Assembly: GCF_002995495.1 (NCBI RefSeq)
Contig: NZ_PVZV01000003.1
Coordinates: forward strand, 620,001-684,000
DNA: 64,000 nt
DNA from: Actinocorallia populi
GTDB taxonomy: Bacteria > Actinomycetota > Actinomycetes > Streptosporangiales > Streptosporangiaceae
Direction of reading: 5' to 3'
In this document: piece after piece, positions 27,734 to 35,482 of the stretch
Numbering within the stretch: the first letter of the stretch is position 1
How the letters are laid out: the number at the start of each line of letters is the position of its first letter
Notes under the pieces: model-generated
The model's database searches: none
Told to the model about the DNA's origin: nothing
What the model saw: only the letters and a program-made list of their open reading frames with translations
Translations under genes and position numbers: made by a program

Positions 27734-28525
27734 TCAGCGGTTCCTGTGGGTGTAGGCGTGGACCGCGAGCGGCATGAAGACCGCGATCAGCGCGAGTGAC
27801 CACAGGACGGTGGCCGCCACCGGGTGCTGGAGGGGCAGGGCGGTGGCGGGTGCCGCCGGGTTGCCGAACAGCTCCCGCAGGGCCGCCACCAGGGAGCTGA
27901 CCGGGTTCCACTCGCAGAGGACGCGGAGCCAGGCGGGCATGCCTTCGGTCGGGACGAAGGCGTTGGAGAGCATCGTCACCGGGAGGAAGATCGGCGCGAA
28001 GGCGTCCACGGTCTTCTCGTCCTTCATGACCAGGCCGAGCCAGATGCCGAGCCAGCCCAGGGCCATCCGCATCAGGATCATGAGGGCGAAGGCCGCGAGC
28101 GCCGGGGCGGCGCCCTCGTGCGGGCGCCAGCCCACCACCAGCCCGCAGACGGCCAGGGCGGCCAGGCCCGGGATGCCGGTCAGCAGGTCCGCGGCGGACT
28201 GGCCGAAGGGCATGGCCCAGCGGGTGACCGGCAGGGAGCGCAGGCGGTCCATGACCCCGCGGCCGGCGTCCGTGGCGGTCGCCAGGGCGTTGGCCATCAC
28301 GGCGGTGAAGATGACCATGCCGAACAGCCCGGGCATGAGGTACTCGCGGTAGTTCCCGCCGCCGGGCACCCGGATCGCGCTGCCGAAGACGTAGCCGAAC
28401 ATCACGATCATGAGGACCGGGAAGAGCAGGGCGGCGACGAGCTCGCCGGGGCGGCGCCTGAGCTGTGTGAGGTGTCTGCCGAACATCGTCAGGCCGTCGG
28501 CGAGGGCCCGGGTGAGCGTGTTCAC
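27734..28525 (-). CDS. ABC-2 type drug-efflux permease (DrrB-like)
   Basis: A 263-residue membrane protein with six hydrophobic spans of the ABC-2 family. Characteristic parts are the N-terminal RRPGELVAALLFPVLMIVMFGYVFGSAI and PILFP-like FAPIFLPVTMLSNAFVPTEGMPAWLRVLCEWNPVSSLVAALRELF. This is the daunorubicin-resistance DrrB type. Its start overlaps the stop of the ATPase gene by four bases, so the two form one transporter operon. The probable role is export of a drug or self-made metabolite, controlled by the divergent TetR protein. Confidence 0.92.
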   Translation of the reverse strand: MNTLTRALADGLTMFGRHLTQLRRRPGELVAALLFPVLMIVMFGYVFGSAIRVPGGGNYREYLMPGLFGMVIFTAVMANALATATDAGRGVMDRLRSLPVTRWAMPFGQSAADLLTGIPGLAALAVCGLVVGWRPHEGAAPALAAFALMILMRMALGWLGIWLGLVMKDEKTVDAFAPIFLPVTMLSNAFVPTEGMPAWLRVLCEWNPVSSLVAALRELFGNPAAPATALPLQHPVAATVLWSLALIAVFMPLAVHAYTHRNR

Positions 28526-29460
28526 ACCGTCTCCTTCGGGCGGTCGGTGAGCTTGAGGAAGACCTCGTCGAGGGTGGGGCGGCGCAGGGAGACGTCGACG
28601 GCGGCGATCCCTGCGGCGTCCAGTTCGCGGACCGCCTCCGGCAGCGTGATCTCGCCGACCGGGAGGCTCAGCCGCTCCCCCGAGAGGTCGGGCTCGCCCC
28701 TGCCCGCCCGGACGGTGAGCAGACCGGCGGCGCGGACGGCGTCCGCGGGATCGGCCAGGACGACGTCCAGGCGGGTGCCGATCTGGGCCTTCAGCCGGTC
28801 GGGGGTGTCCCGGGCGATGACGCGGCCGTGGTCGATGACGGCGATGTCGTCGGCGAGCTGATCCGCCTCGTCCAGGTACTGGGTGGTGAGCAGGACGGTG
28901 GTGCCCTGCGCGACCAGGTCGCGGACGGCCTGCCAGATCTCGCCGCGGCTGCGCGGGTCCAGGCCGGTCGTCGGCTCGTCCAGGAAGAGGACCTCGGGAT
29001 CGACGACGAGGCTGGCGATGAGGTCGAGCCTGCGGCGCATCCCGCCGGAGTAGCCGGAGGCGGGCTTGTCCGCGGCGTCCGCCAGGCCGAAGCGTTCGAG
29101 CAGCTCGTCGGCCCGCTGCCGCGCCCGCCTGCGGCCCAGGTGGTGGAACCTGCCGAACATGCGCAGGTTCTCGCGGCCGGTCAGGTACTCGTCGACGGCG
29201 GCGCTCTGCCCGGCGAGGCCGATGCGCCGCCGTACCTCCCCCGCCTGCCGGACGACGTCGAAACCGGCGACCGAGGCGCGGCCCTCCGTCGGGTCGGCGA
29301 GGGTGGCGAGGATGCGGACGGCGGTGCTCTTGCCCGCGCCGTTGGGTCCGAGCACCCCGCAGACGGAGCCTTTGGCGACCTCCAGGTCCAGGCCCCGGAG
29401 CGCGCGGGTGTCGCCGTACCGCTTGTGCAGTCCTTCGGCGACGACGATCGGGTCTTCCAT
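28522..29460 (-). CDS. ABC transporter ATPase (DrrA-like)
   Basis: A 312-residue ATPase starting MEDPIVVAEGLHKRYGDTRALRGLDLEV. Walker A GPNGAGKST is near residue 42, the signature YSGGMRRRLDL near 137 and Walker B VLFLDEPTTGLDPRSR near 157; a DrrA-type C-terminal extension follows (DVSLRRPTLDEVFLKLT). The ATG at 29460 is chosen because TTTGGAGGG stands just upstream; the ATG at 29472 lies ahead of that ribosome site. Partner of the overlapping permease. Regulated with it by the TetR protein encoded divergently, judging from operator-like repeats between them. Confidence 0.93.
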   Translation of the reverse strand: MEDPIVVAEGLHKRYGDTRALRGLDLEVAKGSVCGVLGPNGAGKSTAVRILATLADPTEGRASVAGFDVVRQAGEVRRRIGLAGQSAAVDEYLTGRENLRMFGRFHHLGRRRARQRADELLERFGLADAADKPASGYSGGMRRRLDLIASLVVDPEVLFLDEPTTGLDPRSRGEIWQAVRDLVAQGTTVLLTTQYLDEADQLADDIAVIDHGRVIARDTPDRLKAQIGTRLDVVLADPADAVRAAGLLTVRAGRGEPDLSGERLSLPVGEITLPEAVRELDAAGIAAVDVSLRRPTLDEVFLKLTDRPKETV

Positions 29461-29476
29461 CGGACCCTCCAAATGG

Positions 29477-29532
29477 GTACGTGGTACGCAGTAATAGCCG
29501 GACCCTAACTAATTGAGTACGATGTACGCAAG
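29477..29532. promoter_or_regulatory. Divergent promoter region with two operator-like repeats
   Basis: Two 16-bp copies of GTACGnnGTACGCAnn (29477-29492 and 29517-29532; 13 of 16 bases match), starting 40 bases apart, lie between the ABC genes and the TetR gene. The second is the centre of a 19-bp near-palindrome, TTGAGTACG-A-TGTACGCAA. These are the likely binding sites of the adjacent TetR regulator, one facing each gene. Confidence 0.7.
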
Positions 29533-29547
29533 TGGGAGGATGGCGGG

Positions 29548-30285
29548 GTGAACGACGAGCAGGCGAAGCTGATCATCTGGGCCAGGCCGCCCCGGTCGTC
29601 CCGCGGGCCCAGGCCCGCCTTCACGCTCGAGGGCATCGCCCGCGCCGCCGTCGCGCTCTGCGACGCCGAGGGCCTGGACGCGCTGACCATGCGCCGGCTC
29701 GCCGCGGAGCTGGGCACCGGCACGATGTCGCTCTACCGGTACGTGCAGACCAAGAACGACCTCGTCGACCTCATGGTCGACCTCACCCTCGAGGAGATCG
29801 GGCGGCCCGCCCACCCGGACTGGCGCACCGGGCTGAGCTGGCTCGCCCGCCAGATCCGCGCCCGCGCCCTACGGCATCCCTGGATCGTCCAGGTCGACGC
29901 CCCCTACTTCTTCCTCGGCCCCAACGGCATCGAGTACGTCGAGTACCTCTACGGCATCGTCGACGGCATCGGGCTCGGCATCGACGAGATGATGCGCGCG
30001 GTCAACCTCGTGGCCGTCTACGCCGAGGGCGCCGTCCGCGGTGAACTGGCCGCCGTGCGGCGGGCCGCCGAAGCCGGGTGCACCGAGGACGAGTGGATGC
30101 GGGCGCACGGCCCGCACTTCCATTCACTGATGGCCACCGGACGGTACCCGCTGATGCACCGGGTGATGCTGGAGGCCGAGCAGCCGCACATGACGCCCGA
30201 GGAGAACTTCGAGCACGGGCTCCAGCGCGTCCTGGACGGCATCGAGGACTGGCTTCCTGGACCAAGGGCGCGAGAACGCCGCTGA
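29548..30285 (+). CDS. TetR family regulator with TetR_C_1-type ligand domain
   Basis: A 245-residue regulator. The helix-turn-helix covers about 25-75 (IARAAVALCDAEGLDALTMRRLAAELGTGTMSLYRYVQTKNDLVDLMVDL). The C-terminal half resembles the tetracycline-repressor-type domain found beside drug-efflux operons. Start: GTG at 29548, with GGAGG ten bases upstream. It is divergent from the DrrAB-like pair, with repeated operator-like sequences between, so it most likely represses the exporter until a ligand binds. Confidence 0.92.
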   Translation: MNDEQAKLIIWARPPRSSRGPRPAFTLEGIARAAVALCDAEGLDALTMRRLAAELGTGTMSLYRYVQTKNDLVDLMVDLTLEEIGRPAHPDWRTGLSWLARQIRARALRHPWIVQVDAPYFFLGPNGIEYVEYLYGIVDGIGLGIDEMMRAVNLVAVYAEGAVRGELAAVRRAAEAGCTEDEWMRAHGPHFHSLMATGRYPLMHRVMLEAEQPHMTPEENFEHGLQRVLDGIEDWLPGPRARERR

Positions 30286-30291
30286 CCCGGG

Positions 30292-30567
30292 TCACCCGGG
30301 GGAGCGCAGGTAGTCCAGGTAGACGGGGCGGAGGGCGTCGGCCAGCTCGCCCTCGCCCGCGCCGAAGAAGTCGGTGACCAGGCCGAAGACGCGCATGAGG
30401 TCGGTCTCGCTGCGCTCCATGTTGCCGAGCGCGGCCTCCGCGGCGGGGATGTCGCTCAGCAGCCGCCAGAAGAAGCCCGCGTCCTTCCGGTGCAGCGCGA
30501 GTTTCACCGCCCGGTCGTGAAGCTCCTCCGACGGAAGGTCATCGAGTCTCTCCTGGTTCTCCTCCAT
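30292..30567 (-). CDS. Conserved hypothetical protein (91 aa)
   Basis: A 91-residue soluble, helical, acidic protein (EELHDRAVKLALHRKDAGFFWRLLSDIPAAEAALGNMERSETDLMRVFGLVTDFF). I have seen this pattern in uncharacterised actinobacterial proteins but know no function. Its stop lies seven bases from the stop of the convergent TetR gene. No partner gene is evident; the DNA polymerase gene upstream is in the same direction with about 60 bases between. Confidence 0.75.
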   Translation of the reverse strand: MEENQERLDDLPSEELHDRAVKLALHRKDAGFFWRLLSDIPAAEAALGNMERSETDLMRVFGLVTDFFGAGEGELADALRPVYLDYLRSPG

Positions 30568-30629
30568 GCCCGCGTCCTACCCCGCCTCCCCCCGTGCCAG
30601 ACCGTGACGGATCAGACAGGCGTGCCGCC

Positions 30630-32246
30630 TCACTTGGCGTCGGCGTAGCAGGGGACGGTGGCGGCCTCCATGGGGAAGACGACGGAGGTGGAGCCGAAGA
30701 GCAGGCGGGCGGCCTCGGCGGCGGCGGCGTGCAGGGCGCGGGTGACGGCCTCGGCCTCCCCCTCGGGAGCGTGGACGATGACCTCGTCGTGCTGGAAGAA
30801 GACGAGGTGGGCGCCGCCGGGCAGGCGGGGGCGCAGGAGCGCCATGAAGGCCAGCGCCCATTCGGCGGCGGTGGCCTGGACGACGAAGTTGCGGGTGAAG
30901 CGGCCGCGGGAGGCGGCGGCGGCGCGGCCCGCCTCGGTGGTGATGAGGTCGCGGTACTCGGCGGAGGCCGGAGGGCAGGTGCGGCCGAGCAGGGAGCGGA
31001 CCATCTCGCCCCGCTCCCCCGCGCGGGCGGCCGACTCCACGTACTCGAACGCCGCCGGGAAACGCTGCTTGAGGACGGTCAGGAGCTGGACGGCCTCGCC
31101 CGTGCCGCCGCCGTACATGGCCGACAGCATGGCGATCTTGGCCTTGTCGCGGGCGGAGGGGCCACCGGGGGTGTCGGAGAAGACCTCGGCCAGGGCGGCG
31201 TAGAGGTCGCCCTGGGCGGCGGCCTCGGCGAAGGCCGCGTCGCCCGCCAGCGCCGCCAGGACGCGGGGCTCCAGCTGGGCCGCGTCGGCGACGATCAGGA
31301 CGTGGCCGGGATCGGCGACCACGGCGCGGCGCAGGACCTTGGGGATCTGGAGCGCGCCGCCGCCCCGGGTCGCCCAGCGCCCCGAGACCACGCCGCCGAC
31401 GACGTACTCGGGACGGAAACGGCCGCCCTTGGCCCAGGTGTCGAGCCAGGACCAGCCGTGGGCGGTGTGCAGCCGGGCGAACTCCTTGTACTCCAGGACC
31501 AGCGGCACGGCCGGGTGGGCGACGCCCTTCAGCACGTACGCGCGGGTGGAGGCGACCGGGAAGCCCGCCCCGGCGAAGGCCTTCACCAGCTGCTGCGGGG
31601 AGTCGGGATTCACCGGGTGGCCGAACGCCGCGGCGATGCGGTCGGCCAGGTCCTGGAGCAGGCGGGGCCGCAGGCCGGGAGACGGTCGCGGCCCCAGCAG
31701 GCCGGTGAGCAGCTCGTCGTGCACGTCGGCCCGCCACGGCAGGCCCTCGTGGCTCATCTCCGCGGCGATCAGGCCGCCCGCGGACTCGGCGGCCGCCAGC
31801 AGCCGCAGCCGGCCCTCCAGCCGGGCGGCCTGGGCGCCGTACACCTGCGTGACCGCCTCGATCAGGGGCTCGACCGCCCCGCCGAAGAGGGACTGCTGCT
31901 CGCCCTCCTCCTCGTGCGACTCCTCCGGCGGCGGCAGGCCGCGCAGCCGGGCCAGCGCGGCGGGAACCGACCTGGACTCCCCCGGCCGGCCGTCGAACGC
32001 CAGCAGCAGCGCCTCGGTCAGCTCCAGGTCGTGGCAGCGGGCCACCCGCACCCCGGCGCGCAGCAGCCGGGGGTAGATCCGGGCCGTGGACGCCCACACC
32101 CAGCGCGGGGCCGACCGCCGCTCCCGTTCGGCGACGGCCGCCGCCAGGTCGGGGACGGGCTCGGGCTCCCCGGCGGGCCGCCCGTCCCGGGACAGCGCCC
32201 GCAGGACCCCGCCCCTCTCCCCCTCGGGCGCCACCGCGTAGAACAT
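30630..32246 (-). CDS. Bifunctional 3'-5' exonuclease/family-A DNA polymerase-like protein
   Basis: A 538-residue protein of the actinobacterial short family-A polymerase group, lacking the 5' nuclease domain of PolI. Polymerase motif A is VADAAQLEPRVLA (the usual YSQIELR here reads DAAQLEPR), motif B is RDKAKIAMLSAMYGGG and motif C is FFQHDEVIVHAP, which retains the catalytic Asp-Glu. The N-terminal about 180 residues correspond to the exonuclease-like part, but I cannot see a complete DxE set. Likely a repair or translesion polymerase. It is transcribed alone. Confidence 0.87.
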   Translation of the reverse strand: MFYAVAPEGERGGVLRALSRDGRPAGEPEPVPDLAAAVAERERRSAPRWVWASTARIYPRLLRAGVRVARCHDLELTEALLLAFDGRPGESRSVPAALARLRGLPPPEESHEEEGEQQSLFGGAVEPLIEAVTQVYGAQAARLEGRLRLLAAAESAGGLIAAEMSHEGLPWRADVHDELLTGLLGPRPSPGLRPRLLQDLADRIAAAFGHPVNPDSPQQLVKAFAGAGFPVASTRAYVLKGVAHPAVPLVLEYKEFARLHTAHGWSWLDTWAKGGRFRPEYVVGGVVSGRWATRGGGALQIPKVLRRAVVADPGHVLIVADAAQLEPRVLAALAGDAAFAEAAAQGDLYAALAEVFSDTPGGPSARDKAKIAMLSAMYGGGTGEAVQLLTVLKQRFPAAFEYVESAARAGERGEMVRSLLGRTCPPASAEYRDLITTEAGRAAAASRGRFTRNFVVQATAAEWALAFMALLRPRLPGGAHLVFFQHDEVIVHAPEGEAEAVTRALHAAAAEAARLLFGSTSVVFPMEAATVPCYADAK

Positions 32247-32300
32247 GTGTTCATTCTGGCGGGTGCGGCGGACATTCCCGCGCTCCGGGCGGGGTCTCCG

Positions 32301-33362
32301 TCAGAGGGGGACGGCGAACAGGGCGCGGCGGCGGGGGAACTCGGTGATGCTCCAGAGCCGGCCCTCGGACCGCTGGACGGTGAGGTCCTCGGGCCCGAAG
32401 GGGTAGGCGCGCGCCTCCGGCTCCTCGCCGACCCGCCCGACCAGCAGGCTGCCGCGGATCGCCCCGGTCCCCGCCTGGCTGAGGTACCAGGTGCCCCGGT
32501 GCGAGACGGCGCCCTGGATCTTGCCCGCGGGCAGCCGGTAGGCGTCCTCGGCCTCGGCGGTCCCCTCCCGGTTCGCCAGCGTCCCGTCGGACGCCAGCCG
32601 CCAGCGCGCCAGCCTTCCCGTCTCGCCGGGCCGGTCCACGTACTCGCCGCCGACCAGGAGGTCGGGCTCGGCGGAGCGGTCGACGGAGGCGAAGGAGAAC
32701 CGGGCGCCGAGCACGGCCGGGCGCCAGGCGTCGCACTGCGGCAGGATGTAGCGGTACCCGTAGGCGTGGTAGCCGCCGTCCTTGCGGCCGATCCGGTTGC
32801 GGTCGCCGGTGCCGTCCTGGACGGACCGCAGGTCGAGGATCTGCCGCAGGTCGAACACCCGCAGCCCGCGCGTGGTGTCGGCGACGTACAGGTGGTCGCG
32901 GTACCAGGCGACGCCCCCGGCGTGGATGTCGATCGGCGAGTAGCCGCCGTCCGGCCGCCCGGTGACGGCCAGCACGTGCCGGTACCGCCCGTTCTCCGGG
33001 TCCAGGAAGGTCAGCCGGATCCCGCGCTCCTCGGTCGCCAGCTCCGGCTTCCAGTACCAGCTCGCGATGAAGGCGCCGGACCCGTGGCCGGCGTCCGAGG
33101 CGCAGGTCAGGCCCTGCGGGTACCAGTCGCGGGTGTCGTCGTCGGAGTCCTCGAGGGTGAACCAGTCGACCGGCCGGGGGTCCATCTGCCCGAAGGCCGT
33201 CGTGGGGCCCCGGCGGACGGCGGTGCGGTTGGCGTCGGCGAGCACCCGGGCCACCGGGGCCGCCTCGATGTCCCGTGCCAGCCTGGCCGCCCCCTCGGCC
33301 AGGTCCCCGGTCCTCCGGCGCAGGGTGAACGGGTCGGAAGCCACCGGAGCCAGTTTCAGCAT
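32301..33362 (-). CDS. Conserved hypothetical protein, probable beta-propeller
   Basis: A 353-residue protein that I cannot place in a named family. It shows repeated beta-rich segments with spaced Trp/Tyr and Asp (GGVAWYRDHLYVADTTRGLRVFDL, AVSHRGTWYLSQAG, SIDIHAGG-like SPIDIHAGG), which suggests a propeller-type fold. No signal peptide is evident. ATG 33362 is my start; a GTG at 33377 is an alternative. It is divergent from a 19-codon frame and rsgA. A palindrome lies between them. Confidence 0.75.
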   Translation of the reverse strand: MLKLAPVASDPFTLRRRTGDLAEGAARLARDIEAAPVARVLADANRTAVRRGPTTAFGQMDPRPVDWFTLEDSDDDTRDWYPQGLTCASDAGHGSGAFIASWYWKPELATEERGIRLTFLDPENGRYRHVLAVTGRPDGGYSPIDIHAGGVAWYRDHLYVADTTRGLRVFDLRQILDLRSVQDGTGDRNRIGRKDGGYHAYGYRYILPQCDAWRPAVLGARFSFASVDRSAEPDLLVGGEYVDRPGETGRLARWRLASDGTLANREGTAEAEDAYRLPAGKIQGAVSHRGTWYLSQAGTGAIRGSLLVGRVGEEPEARAYPFGPEDLTVQRSEGRLWSITEFPRRRALFAVPL

Positions 33363-33406
33363 CGTCCGACTATGCACCGAAAGCTCTTTTCATGCCACAA
33401 GATCGG

Positions 33407-33419
33407 CACATTAAATGTG
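33407..33419. promoter_or_regulatory. Palindrome in divergent promoter region
   Basis: CACATT-A-AATGTG, a perfect 6-bp dyad around one base, extendable by an outer G/C pair, between the hypothetical gene at 32301-33362 and the rsgA transcription unit. It lies in a locally AT-rich patch and could be an operator; the regulator is not identifiable. Confidence 0.4.
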
Positions 33420-33493
33420 TCGCCCTCCCCGCCGCTCCGGGGATATCGTGGCCGGACCGCGAGGGACGCGGCACAGGTGAGAGGCAGGGCCGG

Positions 33494-33553
33494 ATGAAGA
33501 CCGTCGTTGTGACAGGCCGTTCCCAGGTCCTGGTCTCCCAGGCGCCCGCCTGA
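33494..33553 (+). CDS. Possible 19-aa small ORF upstream of rsgA
   Basis: ATG at 33494, preceded by GAGAGGCAGGG, encodes MKTVVVTGRSQVLVSQAPA and stops 46 bases before the rsgA start. The ribosome site is good and the frame starts cleanly, but at this length it could be chance. It might be a leader peptide or an independent small protein. Confidence 0.4.
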   Translation: MKTVVVTGRSQVLVSQAPA

Positions 33554-33599
33554 ACCTCTGACGCTCAGGCCGGCGCCGTTCGTGAAAGGCGCCACCTCA

Positions 33600-34631
33600 G
33601 TGGCTTTCTCTCTCTTCTCCCTCGGCTTCGACGCGTCCTTCTCCGCCGCCCTGGAGCCGGGGTACACCGCCGGGAGGGTCTCCCGGGTCGACCGCGGCTC
33701 CTGCGACGTGCTCTGCGAGCACGGCGAGCGCCGCGTCCCGTGGAGCGGAACGCTCACCCGCGCCGCCTCCCATGACCCCGTCGCGCTGCCCTGCGTGGGC
33801 GACTGGGTCGCCTTCGACACCGCGATCCGCGGCGTGCTGCCCCGGCGGACGAGCATCGTGCGCGCCGGGGTGCGGCCCGGCGACTCCCACGGGCAGGTGC
33901 TGGCCGCCAACGTGGACGTGGTCCACGTGGTGGAGCCCGCCCTGCCCGAGCCCGACCTCGGCCGGATCGAACGGCTGCTCACCCTGGCGTGGGAGAGCGG
34001 CGCCCGTCCGGTCGTCGTGGTCACCAAGGCCGATCTGGCCGATCCGGACGGCCTCCTGGACGGGATCGCCGCCGCCGCTCCGGGCGCCGAGGTGCGCCTC
34101 GTCTCGGCGCGCACCGGGGAGGGCCTGGACGCGCTGCGCCCCGCCCCGGGCGAGACGGCCGTGCTGCTCGGCCGCTCGGGAGCGGGCAAGTCGACCCTGG
34201 TCAACGCGCTGGCGGGGGCCGAGCTCATGCAGACCGGGGCGATCCGGGAGGCCGACGGGCGCGGCCGGCACACCACCGTGCACCGGGAGCTGCTGATCCT
34301 GCCCGGCGGCGGGATGATCATCGACACGCCGGGCCTGCGCGGGATCGGCCTCCACGACGCCGGGGACGGCCTGGCGCTGGCCTTCTCCGACGTCGAGGAA
34401 CTGGCCGGGGAGTGCCGGTTCGCCGACTGCGCGCACGAGGGCGAACCGGGCTGCGCGGTCCTGGCGGCCGTCGAGTCCGGCGACCTGCCCGAGCGGCGCC
34501 TGGCCTCCTGGCGGAAGCTCCGCCGCGAGGCCGAGTGGGCGGCCTCGCGCACCGACGCCAGGCTGCGCGCCGAGCGCACCCGGCAGTGGAAGGTCATCCA
34601 CAAGTCGATGCGCGGCCGCAACCGCCCCTGA
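33600..34631 (+). CDS. rsgA: Ribosome small-subunit-dependent GTPase A (RsgA/YjeQ)
   Basis: A 343-residue circularly permuted GTPase. An N-terminal OB-fold part ends with DTAIRGVLPRRTSIVRAG. The GTPase motifs come in the order G4 (VTKADL, about 142), G1 (GRSGAGKST, about 191) and G3 (DTPGLR, about 244). A C-terminal zinc-binding segment follows with Cys/His in CRFADCAHEGEPGC (from about 271). RsgA checks late 30S maturation. I start at the GTG at 33600, which has GAAAGG about ten bases upstream; a GTG at 33582 is an alternative. Monocistronic, ended by a strong hairpin. Confidence 0.92.
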   Translation: MAFSLFSLGFDASFSAALEPGYTAGRVSRVDRGSCDVLCEHGERRVPWSGTLTRAASHDPVALPCVGDWVAFDTAIRGVLPRRTSIVRAGVRPGDSHGQVLAANVDVVHVVEPALPEPDLGRIERLLTLAWESGARPVVVVTKADLADPDGLLDGIAAAAPGAEVRLVSARTGEGLDALRPAPGETAVLLGRSGAGKSTLVNALAGAELMQTGAIREADGRGRHTTVHRELLILPGGGMIIDTPGLRGIGLHDAGDGLALAFSDVEELAGECRFADCAHEGEPGCAVLAAVESGDLPERRLASWRKLRREAEWAASRTDARLRAERTRQWKVIHKSMRGRNRP

Positions 34632-34636
34632 CCGGT

Positions 34637-34672
34637 GCGGCGGCGGGTCCTCTCTCCCGGGCCCGCCGCCGC
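34637..34672. terminator. Bidirectional intrinsic terminator
   Basis: GCGGCGGCGGG, a 14-base loop, then CCCGCCGCCGC, between the convergent rsgA and SGNH-hydrolase genes. Confidence 0.75.
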
Positions 34673-34679
34673 CGCGGCG

Positions 34680-35453
34680 TCACAGCAGGTCGAGCTCGGG
34701 CCGCTTGGGCAGGCGCCCGTCGCCGGACGACTGGCCCTTGATGCGGCGCTCCACCCACGGCAGGAAGTAGTTCCTGGCCCAGTAGAGGTCCTCGCGGGTG
34801 GACTCCTGCCAGGACTTGCGGGGGTTCTTCGGCCACGGGGAGCGCCAGTCGCCCTCCACCGGGACGCCGAGGATCTCCGCGATCGCCAGGGAGAGCCTGC
34901 GGTGCCCCTCGGACGTCAGGTGCAGCCGGTCCTCGTGCCAGGCGCCGTCGTGCGACAGCACCGACATCGACCACAGGTCGACGACCTTCAGGTCGTAGCG
35001 GTCGGCGATGGAGCGGATGTGCAGGTTGAGCGTGGCCACCTTGCCGCGCCACCTGCCGTCGCCCCCGCGCCCGTTCATCCCGCGCTGCTTGGGGTCGAAA
35101 CCGGTGAAGACCACGACCTCGGACCCGGCGGCCCGCAGCCTGCGCACGCAGTCCAGGTACAGGGAGGCGATGACGTCCGGGTCGGCGCCCGGACGCAGCA
35201 TGTCGTTGCCGCCCGCGGAGAAGGTGACCAGGTCGGGGGCCATCTCCACGGCGCACGGCACCTGCTCTTCGGCGACCTGGCGCAGCAGTTTCCCGCGGAT
35301 CGCCAGGTTGGCGTACCGCAGCCCCGGCTGGACGGCGTCGATGTGCCCGGCGAGCCGGTCGGCCCAGCCGCGGAACCGGTCCGGGCCGTCGTGGTCGTTC
35401 AGGCCTTCGGTGAAGCTGTCGCCGAGCGCGACATAGGACTTGATGTCTTTCAC
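34680..35453 (-). CDS. SGNH/GDSL-family hydrolase
   Basis: A 257-residue esterase-like protein. Block I is VALGDSFTEG (catalytic Ser), block II has NLAIRG, block III is FSAGGNDML (Gly/Asn oxyanion) and block V is DRLHLTSEGHRRL (catalytic Asp-His). No signal peptide is evident, so a cytoplasmic location is likely. The start is taken as the GTG at 35453; the longer frame to 35480 adds a Cys-rich stub unlike the family. Substrate unknown; carbohydrate or lipid ester hydrolysis is typical. Confidence 0.88.
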   Translation of the reverse strand: MKDIKSYVALGDSFTEGLNDHDGPDRFRGWADRLAGHIDAVQPGLRYANLAIRGKLLRQVAEEQVPCAVEMAPDLVTFSAGGNDMLRPGADPDVIASLYLDCVRRLRAAGSEVVVFTGFDPKQRGMNGRGGDGRWRGKVATLNLHIRSIADRYDLKVVDLWSMSVLSHDGAWHEDRLHLTSEGHRRLSLAIAEILGVPVEGDWRSPWPKNPRKSWQESTREDLYWARNYFLPWVERRIKGQSSGDGRLPKRPELDLL

Positions 35454-35482
35454 GACGTTAAGCCTGCATGATGCACACAACC

